A DNA stretch of 64,000 nt from Chryseobacterium phocaeense (GTDB taxonomy: Bacteria; Bacteroidota; Bacteroidia; Flavobacteriales; Weeksellaceae), in NCBI RefSeq assembly GCF_900169075.1, contig NZ_LT827015.1, positions 1,240,001 through 1,304,000 on the forward strand, read 5' to 3'. Both the position numbers and the translations under genes were made by a program. Below are positions 51,292 through 60,451 of the stretch, one piece after another (the stretch's first letter is position 1; each line of letters starts with the position of its first letter). The notes beneath the pieces are model-generated. The model searched no databases. It was given only the letters and a program-made list of their open reading frames with translations, and was not told the origin of the DNA.

Positions 51292-54210
51292 ATGAATATA
51301 AGAATATCTAGAAGTCTGGGAATGGTTGCTGTCCTGTATTTTACAGCCAACTTCAACGCACAGACCACGGTAAAAGACACCGTTCCGAAAGAGAATAAAA
51401 TTGAAGAGGTTATCGTGATCGGTTATGGTACACAGAAAAAAAGTAATGTAACCGGAGCTATTGCAAGCATTAAAGCGAGTGATATCGAAAACATCCCAGC
51501 CGGTAAACCCGAACAGGTATTACAGGGAAGGGCAGCAGGGGTTTCCGTTGTGACGAATTCCGGACAGCCCGGAGCCGCAGCTACCGTACGGGTGCGGGGA
51601 ATCACCAGTTTCGGGGCAGGAAGTAACAGCCCTTTATGGGTAGTGGATGGTATTGTAGTAGATAATATCGGATGGCTGAACCAGTCGGATATAGAAAGCA
51701 TCGAAGTACTGAAGGATGGTGCATCATCTGCAATTTATGGGGTTTCTGCCGCAAAAGGTGTAATTCTGGTGACGACAAAAAAAGGGAAAAAAGGAAAACT
51801 CAGCCTTTCTTATAACGGGTTTTACGGTTTTTCCAATACCTCTAAAAAATTGGATCTTTTAGATGCTACCCAATATGCAAACATCATTAATGAAGGTTTT
51901 GTCAATGATGGCGGAGCACCGAGATATACCAATCCTGCTTCATTAGGAAAAGGAACCAACTGGCAGGATGCCATCTTCGGAACCGGTGAAAAGTCTTCTC
52001 ATGAAGTGAGCATTACAGGCGGTAATGAAAAGTCAACTTACTATACCTCGTTTGGATATTTTGACCAGACAGGTATTGTAATGAGCGATATTTCCTACTA
52101 CAAAAGAATCAACGCCAGATTTAATTCAACCCATAAGGTAACAGATTTTTTAACCATCGGACAAACCTTTGCTTACACAAGAGTGAAATCCCAGGGGATC
52201 AGTGCCAATGAGGAATTCGGAGGTCCGCTGGCTTCAGCAGTTAACTTAGATCCTACGACTCCGGTAGTGGTTACAGACTGGTCCATGGTAGATCCGAGTG
52301 GCTATACCAACCCATACATCATTCGTGATGAGAATGGCAACCCGTATGGAATTTCCCGTTACGTTAACCAGGAAATGACCAATCCGCAAGCCTTCAAGTA
52401 TATACAGCAGGGGAATCACAACTGGTCTGATGATTTTGTAGGAAGCGTTTTTGCTGAACTTAAACTTCTTAAGCATTTCACTTTTAAGACAAGTTTAAAT
52501 GGGAAGAAATCCTACTGGGGCAGCCGTACCTTTACCCCTAAATATTATTTAAGTCCTAATTTTAGCAATACCAGCTTCAACAGTCTGAATAAGGTGGACG
52601 AAAATAAATTCGAGTGGAGTATGGAAAACACATTAACCTATCAGAATAAATTCGGAGATCATAATTTAAATATATTAGTGGGTCAGGGTGTGTACCGGTA
52701 TAATATTGCAGGAGGAGCCAGTCTAACCTATACCAATTTGCCTGTTGATAACTGGCAGGATGCATCATTTAATTTTACAATCCCACAGGATGACATCACC
52801 GCTACTGGATGGGATGGTGTTCAGACCCGTAAAGCATCTTATTTCGGTAGAATTATATATGATTATGCCGATAAATATTTATTTACGGGAACCATTCGTA
52901 GAGATGGTTCATCAAAATTTGCCACGAATAAACATTGGGGAACTTTCCCTTCTCTATCTTTAGGATGGAATGTTCACAAAGAAGATTTCTGGCCTCAGAA
53001 TAAAGTAATTAATAATTTGAAGCTGAGAGGGGGGTACGGAGTTTTAGGAAATGATGAGATGGCGAATTTTCAATTTGCAAGTTTCATGGCTTCCGGGAGC
53101 AATTATACCACTGCAGGTAATAACATCATCATTGGTTATGCGCCAAGCACACTGGAAAATCCGAGTCTGAAATGGGAACAGACCAGCCAGCTGAATATCG
53201 CTGCAGATTTTAAACTTTTCAATAACTTCACTTTTACGGCAGACTGGTATAAGAAGAAAACATCGGATATCTTAAGACAGGTGAATATCCCGGGTTATGT
53301 AGGGGTTCCTAATTTGCCTTGGGCAAACGTAGGGGATATGGAAAGTTCAGGACTGGAACTTGAACTGGGCTACAAAAAGAACTGGGAAGATTTCTCCATA
53401 TCCGTTAATGGAAACTTTTCCACGGTTAAAAATAAAGTGTTACGACTGGAAGATGATATAGATTATTTCAACCTTGCTTCTTTCCAGACGATGGGAGCCA
53501 TTTCCAGAGTGGCAGTCGGGCAGCCGTACGGATCTTTTTACGGATATACGTATAGTGGAGTGTTCCAGAATCAGGCACAGGTTGATGCTTATACCAATGC
53601 TAATGGAATCAAGCTGTTGCCTAATGCAAAGCCGGGGGATTTTATCTGGCAGGACAATAACGGCGACGGTAAAATTGATGACAATGATAAAGTAAATCTG
53701 GGAAGCTCTATTCCGAAATATACTTTTGGTTTGACTGTCAATTTAAATTATAAGAATTTTGATTTTATGGTGTTTGCGCAGGGGCACGGTGGAAATAAAA
53801 TTTTCCAGGGGTTAAGAAGACTGGATATGCTGGATGCCAACTATCAGACGAGAGTGCTGGATCGCTGGACCGGAGAAGGCTCTACCAATGAGAACCCAAG
53901 AATTACAAGAAACGACCCGAACCATAACTATTCCTGGATGTCAAATCACTATCTTCAGAAAGGAGATTATGTCCGTTTGAAAATTATCCAGTTAGGGTAC
54001 ACGCTTCCTCAGGATGTTACCAACCGGTTCGGAATGAGCAAAGTAAGACTATACGTAACGGGAGAGAATGTATTTACTTTCACAAAATATACGGGCTATG
54101 ATCCGGAAATTTCAGGAAGAAACAATTCCGAGCAGGACATTATAGGGGTTGACAGAGCTTACTATCCGCAGGCCAGAACATTTTTGTTAGGGGCTAATAT
54201 CCAATTTTAA
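51292..54210 (+). CDS. SusC/RagA-family TonB-dependent outer-membrane transporter
   Basis: A 972-residue outer-membrane beta-barrel that imports oligosaccharides. After a signal peptide (to about residue 24, NAQ) comes the TonB box-like EEVIVIGYGTQKKSNVTGA (about 38-56), the plug domain with LQGRAAGVSVV and VRVRGITSFG, and a barrel ending PQARTFLLGANIQF. It lacks the carboxypeptidase-D-regulatory-like domain often found at the N-terminus of SusC proteins, so it is a short form. It is the first gene of the glucan locus; susD starts 2 bp after its stop codon. Confidence 0.94.
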   Translation: MNIRISRSLGMVAVLYFTANFNAQTTVKDTVPKENKIEEVIVIGYGTQKKSNVTGAIASIKASDIENIPAGKPEQVLQGRAAGVSVVTNSGQPGAAATVRVRGITSFGAGSNSPLWVVDGIVVDNIGWLNQSDIESIEVLKDGASSAIYGVSAAKGVILVTTKKGKKGKLSLSYNGFYGFSNTSKKLDLLDATQYANIINEGFVNDGGAPRYTNPASLGKGTNWQDAIFGTGEKSSHEVSITGGNEKSTYYTSFGYFDQTGIVMSDISYYKRINARFNSTHKVTDFLTIGQTFAYTRVKSQGISANEEFGGPLASAVNLDPTTPVVVTDWSMVDPSGYTNPYIIRDENGNPYGISRYVNQEMTNPQAFKYIQQGNHNWSDDFVGSVFAELKLLKHFTFKTSLNGKKSYWGSRTFTPKYYLSPNFSNTSFNSLNKVDENKFEWSMENTLTYQNKFGDHNLNILVGQGVYRYNIAGGASLTYTNLPVDNWQDASFNFTIPQDDITATGWDGVQTRKASYFGRIIYDYADKYLFTGTIRRDGSSKFATNKHWGTFPSLSLGWNVHKEDFWPQNKVINNLKLRGGYGVLGNDEMANFQFASFMASGSNYTTAGNNIIIGYAPSTLENPSLKWEQTSQLNIAADFKLFNNFTFTADWYKKKTSDILRQVNIPGYVGVPNLPWANVGDMESSGLELELGYKKNWEDFSISVNGNFSTVKNKVLRLEDDIDYFNLASFQTMGAISRVAVGQPYGSFYGYTYSGVFQNQAQVDAYTNANGIKLLPNAKPGDFIWQDNNGDGKIDDNDKVNLGSSIPKYTFGLTVNLNYKNFDFMVFAQGHGGNKIFQGLRRLDMLDANYQTRVLDRWTGEGSTNENPRITRNDPNHNYSWMSNHYLQKGDYVRLKIIQLGYTLPQDVTNRFGMSKVRLYVTGENVFTFTKYTGYDPEISGRNNSEQDIIGVDRAYYPQARTFLLGANIQF

Positions 54211-54212
54211 TA

Positions 54213-55772
54213 ATGAACAAAATGAAAAATAAGAGTTTTTTATATAAAGGCCTTGCCGTAACACTGCTTACAGGCCTGAGCTTTAGCAGTATTTCCTGTA
54301 ATGATTCCTATCTGGATGATGTAAAGAATTCAGGAAATTTTAATACCGATCTGTATTTTCAGAATGAGCAGCAGTCTTTCAGTGCATTGGTTTCTGTATA
54401 TGATATTTTAAGGAAATATTCCGGAGGATTCGAGAATACGGTTACCTTTTTCAATGCAGGATCTGATGATTTCTTTTCTGGTGGCGGAAATTCCAATGAC
54501 GGAGCCGGAATTCAGGGGCTGAATAATTATACTATTAATCCCAATACCATGCCTGCAAGTTACTGGAAGGACTTTTATCAGGGGATTGCACGTGCCAACC
54601 TGGTCATAGAAAGAGTACCTGGGGCTACCATGGGCGAAGATGTTAAAAAAAGATTTATTGCCGAGGCAAAGGTACTCCGCTCGCTGTATTATTTCGAGCT
54701 GGTAAGAATGTTTGGAAATATTCCGATCGTGCTCAAAACCATTCAGTTTGGTGAAGATTACTGGAATATACCGCAGGCAAAACCGACTGATGTATATGCA
54801 CAGATAGAAAATGATATGGTGGCGGCTATTCCTGATCTGATGATGACGGCCAGCGGGAATGACAGAGGCAGAATTACGCAGGGAACGGCAAGGGCAATAC
54901 TTGGTAAAATTTATCTTTATGATAAAAAAATGCCTCAGGCTGCAGCACAGTTTGCCGAAGTAAATGGGACACCCGGAGGAACCAGCCAATATGGCTACAA
55001 ACTGGTAGCCAACTATGCAGACCTCTTTAAAGTAGGACCTGAAACGGCGGATCCATATAAATTCTCAACAGAATCCATCCTGGAAGTGATGCATACCAAC
55101 AAAGGAAACTCCGACTGGGGATTCTGGGGACAGGGGAAAGACGAAGGAAACTCCATTAATGTAATGGTGGGTCCCCGTTCTTATTCTTTGATCAATGTTC
55201 CCGGTAACAATGCTCCGGATGTTTATTCAGGATGGGCATTTAATACCGTAACAAATGATCTGTACACGTTTATGCAGGGAGATCCGAGATTAAACACAAC
55301 CATTTTCAATGCAAAACAGTTAGTGACCGATGGTAAAATTTCTTACAGTCCTGCTTTTGCAGATACAGGGTACTTCCTAAAGAAATATTTACCTACCAAT
55401 GACCTGAAAAGTTCACTTCCCGGACCGGCAGAACTGAATTTCAGACAAAATTATATAGCCATAAGATTAGCCGATACCTATCTGATGGAAGCAGAAGCTT
55501 TAGGAGGCAGCGGCGGCAGAGCACAGGCGCTGCTGGATGCTGTAAGAGCAAGAGTAGGGTTAACGCCGGTTCCTGTTTCTTTACAGGCGATTAAAGATGA
55601 AAGAAGAAGAGAGCTTGCCGGAGAAGGACACAGATGGTTTGATCTTGTCAGATGGGGAGATGCCCCAACAAAACTGGCATTCAAAGGATTTGTAGCCAAC
55701 AAAAACGAAATCCTGCCGATTCCGTTTAATGAATTACCCAATACAGCCTTAAAACAAAACCCAGGCTACTAA
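54213..55772 (+). CDS. SusD/RagB-family surface glycan-binding lipoprotein
   Basis: A 519-residue lipoprotein (lipobox ISC near residue 29, followed by NDSYLDD) that binds glycans at the cell surface and forms the lid of the SusC barrel. The SusD signatures are visible: YWKDFYQGIARANLVIERV in the N-terminal part and VRARVGLTPVP, KDERRRELAGEGHRWFDLVRW and LPIPFNELPNTALKQNPGY at the end. It starts 2 bp after susC and 3 bp before the GH30 gene. An alternative Met is at 54222. Confidence 0.93.
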   Translation: MNKMKNKSFLYKGLAVTLLTGLSFSSISCNDSYLDDVKNSGNFNTDLYFQNEQQSFSALVSVYDILRKYSGGFENTVTFFNAGSDDFFSGGGNSNDGAGIQGLNNYTINPNTMPASYWKDFYQGIARANLVIERVPGATMGEDVKKRFIAEAKVLRSLYYFELVRMFGNIPIVLKTIQFGEDYWNIPQAKPTDVYAQIENDMVAAIPDLMMTASGNDRGRITQGTARAILGKIYLYDKKMPQAAAQFAEVNGTPGGTSQYGYKLVANYADLFKVGPETADPYKFSTESILEVMHTNKGNSDWGFWGQGKDEGNSINVMVGPRSYSLINVPGNNAPDVYSGWAFNTVTNDLYTFMQGDPRLNTTIFNAKQLVTDGKISYSPAFADTGYFLKKYLPTNDLKSSLPGPAELNFRQNYIAIRLADTYLMEAEALGGSGGRAQALLDAVRARVGLTPVPVSLQAIKDERRRELAGEGHRWFDLVRWGDAPTKLAFKGFVANKNEILPIPFNELPNTALKQNPGY

Positions 55773-55775
55773 AAC

Positions 55776-57203
55776 ATGAAGTTTCACAGCTTATATAGTT
55801 TCTTTTTTAAAGGTACCGCGCTGCTTGGCGGCGTGGTACTTTTTCCTTTATCATGTACATCCATGGGAGCCGGTAAGGGAAATAATGTTCAGTACTGGCT
55901 GACGAAAGGCAATGAAAGTATAAAATTACAACAGCAGGTTCCTGTCAGGTTTGCAGACCTATCCAATAACTTTCAGAATATTGAAGTTGATGATACTCAA
56001 AAATTTCAATATGTTGATGGTTTCGGATATACGCTCACCGGAGGAAGTGTTGAGGTGATCAACCGTCTTTCCCCGCCCAAAAGAAAAGCCTTGCTACAGG
56101 AGCTTTTTGGAGATGATAAAAACTCTGTTTCCATAAGTTATCTGAGATTGAGTATTGGAGCTTCTGACCTTGACGGTAAAGTTTTTTCCTATGATGACCT
56201 TCCGGAAGGACAGACAGATCCCACACTTTCAAAATTCAGTCTTGAAAAAGACAGGGCTTTGATAGAAATGCTCAAAGAGATTTTGGATATCAACCCTAAG
56301 ATTAAGATCATCGCCGCTCCATGGTCACCTCCGGTTTGGATGAAAGACAACGGAAAATCTAAAGGAGGAAGCTTAAAACCTGAGTTTTATAAAGTTTATG
56401 CCGAGTATTTTACGAAATACATCCTGGGCATGAAAAAAGAAGGTATCGAGATTGATGCGGTTACTCCACAGAATGAGCCTCTTCATCCCGGAAACAATCC
56501 GAGTTTATTAATGTTGTCCGGACAGCAGAGAAACTTTATCAAAGGATATCTCGGGCCTGCTTTTAAAACAGCTAATATCAAAACAAAAATTGTGGTGTAT
56601 GACCATAATTGCAATAAGCCGGAATATGCCCTTGATATTCTGAAAGATCCGGAAGCGTACCGCTATATTGACGGTTCGGCTTTCCATTTGTACGAAGGGG
56701 ATATTTCAGCTTTAAGCACCGTACACAACGCATTTCCCGATAAAAATTTGTATTTTACCGAGCAGTGGACGGGAGCGAAGGGTACTTTTAACGAAGACCT
56801 GAACTGGCACATGAAAAATGTAGTGATTGGTTCCATGAGAAACTGGAGCAGGATTGCGTTGGAATGGAATGTAGCGAATGATCCTCAGTATAAGCCGCAT
56901 ACAGACGGAGGGTGCACGGAATGTAAAGGAGCCATAACCGTCTCGGACAGTGAGAATTTTACAAGGAACGTTTCCTATTATATCATTGCTCATGCCTCCA
57001 AATTCGTTCCTGCAGGTTCACAGCGTATTGCTTCCTCACAGACAGAAACCCTTTCTACGGTGGCTTTTAAAACCCCGGCCGGGAAAACGGTGCTCATTGT
57101 TCAGAACGGAAACAGTTCCGATGAAAGTTTTAATATCAAATACAACGGGAAAACCGCTTCCGTAGTTCTTTCGGGAAATTCGGCGGCTACTTATGTTTTT
57201 TAA
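55776..57203 (+). CDS. GH30 glycoside hydrolase (lipoprotein)
   Basis: A 475-residue retaining glycosidase of family GH30, with a lipobox LSC27 that anchors it to the outer membrane or periplasmic face. The TIM barrel begins FQYVDGFGYTLTGGSVEVI. Acid/base and nucleophile are Glu234 (VTPQNEPLHPG) and Glu329 (LYFTEQWTG). Family members cleave beta-1,6-glucan or glucosylceramide; the glucan locus context favours beta-1,6-glucanase. It lies 3 bp after susD and 9 bp before the GH3 gene. Confidence 0.9.
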   Translation: MKFHSLYSFFFKGTALLGGVVLFPLSCTSMGAGKGNNVQYWLTKGNESIKLQQQVPVRFADLSNNFQNIEVDDTQKFQYVDGFGYTLTGGSVEVINRLSPPKRKALLQELFGDDKNSVSISYLRLSIGASDLDGKVFSYDDLPEGQTDPTLSKFSLEKDRALIEMLKEILDINPKIKIIAAPWSPPVWMKDNGKSKGGSLKPEFYKVYAEYFTKYILGMKKEGIEIDAVTPQNEPLHPGNNPSLLMLSGQQRNFIKGYLGPAFKTANIKTKIVVYDHNCNKPEYALDILKDPEAYRYIDGSAFHLYEGDISALSTVHNAFPDKNLYFTEQWTGAKGTFNEDLNWHMKNVVIGSMRNWSRIALEWNVANDPQYKPHTDGGCTECKGAITVSDSENFTRNVSYYIIAHASKFVPAGSQRIASSQTETLSTVAFKTPAGKTVLIVQNGNSSDESFNIKYNGKTASVVLSGNSAATYVF

Positions 57204-57212
57204 TTTAATATC

Positions 57213-59435
57213 ATGAAAAAAGCTTATTTCTTATTGGCCATTGCAGGATTGGGTATCAATGCCTACGGACAGAAAACCATTGATCAGAAAGTGGCAGAAC
57301 TTCTGTCTAAGATGACCCTGGAAGAAAAAATAGGACAGATGGTCCAGTACAGTGGTTTTGAATATGCTACAGGACCTCAGAAATCCAATTCGGCAGCCGT
57401 CCTTGAAGAAATTAAAAAAGGAAAGGTAGGTTCAATGCTTAATGTAGCCGGAGCGGATGAAACAAGAGCTTTCCAGAAGCTTGCCCAGCAGTCGAGACTT
57501 AAAATTCCGTTGTTGTTCGGACAGGATGTTATTCATGGATACCGGACTACTTTTCCGGTCAATTTAGGCCAGGCAGCGAGCTGGGACCTTGGAATGATAG
57601 AAAAATCTGAAAGAATTGCGGCTACAGAAGCTTCCGCATACGGAGTCCATTGGACTTTTGCTCCAATGGTAGACGTTGCCAGAGACCCGAGATGGGGAAG
57701 GGTAATGGAAGGTTCCGGTGAAGATACCTATCTGGGAACAAAGATCGGACTGGCAAGAATCAAAGGGTTTCAGGGAAAAGGTTTGGGAAACCTTGATGCG
57801 GTAATGGCCTGTGCCAAGCATTTTGCGGCGTATGGCGCGGCTGTTGGCGGAAGAGATTACAATTCGGTAGACATGAGCCTTCGGCAATTGAATGAAACTT
57901 ATCTGCCTCCGTTTAAAGCAGCAGCAGAAGCGGGAGTAGCCACGTTCATGAATTCATTTAACGACATCAACGGCATTCCGGCTACAGCGAATACCTATAT
58001 TCAGAGAGATTTGCTGAAAGGAAAATGGAATTATAAAGGTTTTGTGGTTTCAGATTGGGGAAGTATCGGGGAAATGATTCCTCACGGCTATGCCAAAGAT
58101 GCAGGTGAAGCAGCTGAAAAAGCGGTATTAGGCGGAAGTGATATGGATATGGAAAGCCGTGTGTATATGGCCGAGCTGCCCAAACTGGTTAAAGAAGGAA
58201 AAGTAGATGCAAAATTTGTGGATGATGCTGCGGGCAGGATTTTAGCCAAAAAATTCGAGATGGGACTTTTTGATGATCCCTACAGATTCAGTGATGAAAA
58301 AAGACAGAAAGAGCAGACTGATAACCAGGAGAACAGAAAATTCGGAAGGGAATTCGGTTCAAAAAGTATCGTCCTGCTGAAAAATAAGGAAAATATTCTT
58401 CCACTTTCCAAAACTGTGAAGACGGTCGCTTTAATCGGTCCTTTCGGGAAAGAAACGGTGGCCAACCATGGATTCTGGTCTATTGCATTTAAAGATGATA
58501 ATCAAAGAATTGTGTCCCAGTTTGACGGAATTAAGAATCAGCTGGATAAAAGCTCCACTTTATTATATGCAAAGGGCTGTAACGTAGATGACCAGGACAG
58601 ATCAATGTTTGCAGAAGCCGTGGAAACAGCAAAAAAAGCTGACGTAGTGATTATGACATTGGGAGAAGGTCATGCGATGAGCGGTGAAGCCAAAAGCAGA
58701 AGCAATATCGGTTTTTCCGGTGTGCAGGAAGAGCTGCTTAAAGAAATTGTGAAAACAGGAAAGCCTGTTGTTCTCATGATCAATGCCGGAAGACCTCTGA
58801 TTTTCAATTGGGCTGCGGATCATGTACCTGCCATCATGTACACCTGGTGGCTAGGAACCGAAGCAGGGAATTCTATTGCTGATGTTTTGTTCGGCGCCGT
58901 AAATCCGGGTGGAAAACTTCCGATGAGCTTCCCAAGAACCGAAGGCCAGATCCCGGTGTATTACAACCATTACAACACAGGAAGACCAGCAAAAAATAAT
59001 ACAGACAGAAATTATGTTTCAGCCTATATTGATTTGGATAATGATCCGAAATTTCCGTTCGGATATGGCTTAAGTTATACAGATTTCAAATATTCTGATA
59101 TGATATTGAGTTCAGCAAGCCTTAAAGGAAACCAGACATTAAATATCAATGTCACGGTGTCTAATACCGGAAAATATGACGGTGAAGAAGTAGTCCAGCT
59201 GTATATCAGGGACCTTTTCGGGAAAGTGGTAAGACCGGTAAAGGAACTCAAAGGTTTTCAGAAAATATTGATCAAAAAAGGAGAAAGCAGAAAAGTAGAT
59301 TTTAAACTGACTCCCGAAGACCTGAAATTCTTCGATAATGACCTGAATTTTGACTGGGAAAGTGGAGATTTCGATATTATGATCGGAACCAATTCCCAGG
59401 AAGTACAGACGAAAAGAATTACATGGATTAAGTAA
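57213..59435 (+). CDS. Periplasmic beta-glucosidase, GH3 (BglX-like)
   Basis: A 740-residue exported GH3 enzyme (signal peptide to AYGQ, residue 20). The nucleophile is Asp281 in GFVVSDWGSIGEM. The NPRWGR-like RDPRWGRVMEGSGED and KHFAAYG motifs bind substrate. The sandwich domain begins near VALIGPFG and a fibronectin-like domain ends the protein (GEEVVQLYIRDLFGKVVRPVKELKGFQK). The order matches E. coli BglX. It should release glucose from beta-linked oligosaccharides brought in by SusC/SusD. Fourth gene in the locus. Confidence 0.93.
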   Translation: MKKAYFLLAIAGLGINAYGQKTIDQKVAELLSKMTLEEKIGQMVQYSGFEYATGPQKSNSAAVLEEIKKGKVGSMLNVAGADETRAFQKLAQQSRLKIPLLFGQDVIHGYRTTFPVNLGQAASWDLGMIEKSERIAATEASAYGVHWTFAPMVDVARDPRWGRVMEGSGEDTYLGTKIGLARIKGFQGKGLGNLDAVMACAKHFAAYGAAVGGRDYNSVDMSLRQLNETYLPPFKAAAEAGVATFMNSFNDINGIPATANTYIQRDLLKGKWNYKGFVVSDWGSIGEMIPHGYAKDAGEAAEKAVLGGSDMDMESRVYMAELPKLVKEGKVDAKFVDDAAGRILAKKFEMGLFDDPYRFSDEKRQKEQTDNQENRKFGREFGSKSIVLLKNKENILPLSKTVKTVALIGPFGKETVANHGFWSIAFKDDNQRIVSQFDGIKNQLDKSSTLLYAKGCNVDDQDRSMFAEAVETAKKADVVIMTLGEGHAMSGEAKSRSNIGFSGVQEELLKEIVKTGKPVVLMINAGRPLIFNWAADHVPAIMYTWWLGTEAGNSIADVLFGAVNPGGKLPMSFPRTEGQIPVYYNHYNTGRPAKNNTDRNYVSAYIDLDNDPKFPFGYGLSYTDFKYSDMILSSASLKGNQTLNINVTVSNTGKYDGEEVVQLYIRDLFGKVVRPVKELKGFQKILIKKGESRKVDFKLTPEDLKFFDNDLNFDWESGDFDIMIGTNSQEVQTKRITWIK

Positions 59436-59437
59436 AA

Positions 59438-59587
59438 GGTTTCGGGCTGGGCTTTGCCCAGCCCGAAACCAAACAAAAAAAATCCTACACAATTGAAAGA
59501 ACAGAATTGAATGAAAAACAGAAATATTCAATAGGGTTGGGCTTTAGCCCAACTTATTTTAAAACAAAAAGAAAACGGCTTTAGCCA
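59438..59587. repeat. GGGCTTTAGCCC-type palindromes
   Basis: Three related palindromes lie between the GH3 and GH16 genes. GGTTTCGGGCTGGGC-TTT-GCCCAGCCCGAAACC (59438-59470) has a perfect 15-bp stem. GTTGGGC-TTTA-GCCCAAC (59536-59553) and GGCTTTAGCC (59578-59587) follow. The shared core GGCTTTxGCC suggests one repeat family. The first may also act as a processing hairpin after the GH3 gene. Confidence 0.75.
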
Positions 59588-59602
59588 AAATCTAATCTAT
59601 TC

Positions 59603-60412
59603 ATGAAAATAAAATCTTCCCACATCATTAATTTCTGTACCGCAGGGATACTGGCTTTTTCCATGCTGAGCTGTACCACAAACAACGCGTACTCCGGGAA
59701 AAAACTTGTATGGAGCGACGAATTTAACGGTACAGGACTTCCGGATCCCAAAAAATGGAATTACGATGTGGGCGGAGCCGGATACGGCAATAACGAAGCC
59801 CAGTTTTATACAGAAAGAAGATTGGAAAATGCCAGACAGGAAAACGGAAATCTGGTTATTGAAGCAAGAAAAGAGAAATGGGAAGAGAATAAATATACTT
59901 CCGCAAGGCTTTTGACAAGAGGGAAGTTTTCCTTTCAGTATGGAACCGTTGAAGTCAGGGCAAAGCTTCCCAAAGGCCGTGGAACCTGGCCAGCCATATG
60001 GATGATGAGCGAAGATATGAAGAAATGGCCGGATGACGGAGAACTGGATATTATGGAACATGTAGGATTTAATCAGGGCTATGTTCACGCTTCGGTTCAT
60101 ACCAAAAAATACAATCATATTCAGGGAACGCAGAAAACGGATACTTTAATGGTCAAAGATGTCAGTGAAAAGTTCCACATCTATAAAGCAGACTGGACGC
60201 CGGAAAAAATTGATGTCTACATAGACGGACAGAAGTTTTTCACGTATGAGAATAAAGAGAAAACCTATGAAGCATGGCCGTTTGACCAGCCCTATTTTAT
60301 TATCTTAAATCTGGCAGTTGGCGGATTCTGGGGTGGAAAGGAAGGAATAGACGATTCTGTTTTTCCACAAAAATATTACATAGATTATGTAAGGGTTTAT
60401 CAAAATAAATAA
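59603..60412 (+). CDS. GH16 endo-beta-glucanase (laminarinase-like lipoprotein)
   Basis: A 269-residue lipoprotein (lipobox LSC24) of GH16. The catalytic motif E-x-D-x-x-E is GELDIMEHVG with Glu147, Asp149 and Glu152. Substrate-binding WPAIWMM and AVGGFWGG also fit. Family GH16_3 members cut beta-1,3-glucan such as laminarin, which fits a locus with GH30 and GH3. Unlike the earlier genes it is separated from GH3 by 167 bp of palindromic DNA, so it may have a separate or attenuated level of expression. Confidence 0.93.
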   Translation: MKIKSSHIINFCTAGILAFSMLSCTTNNAYSGKKLVWSDEFNGTGLPDPKKWNYDVGGAGYGNNEAQFYTERRLENARQENGNLVIEARKEKWEENKYTSARLLTRGKFSFQYGTVEVRAKLPKGRGTWPAIWMMSEDMKKWPDDGELDIMEHVGFNQGYVHASVHTKKYNHIQGTQKTDTLMVKDVSEKFHIYKADWTPEKIDVYIDGQKFFTYENKEKTYEAWPFDQPYFIILNLAVGGFWGGKEGIDDSVFPQKYYIDYVRVYQNK

Positions 60413-60451
60413 TGAAGAGAGGACGGTTTCGTCCAAAAACAGAGAGAAATT

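Noticed and set aside
54408..54989. 193-codon frame on the minus strand inside susD
   Set aside because: It overlaps the certain SusD coding region and has no recognisable domain.
59597..60118. 173-codon minus-strand frame over the GH16 gene
   Set aside because: It lies opposite the certain GH16 gene and shows no domain; considered a shadow frame.
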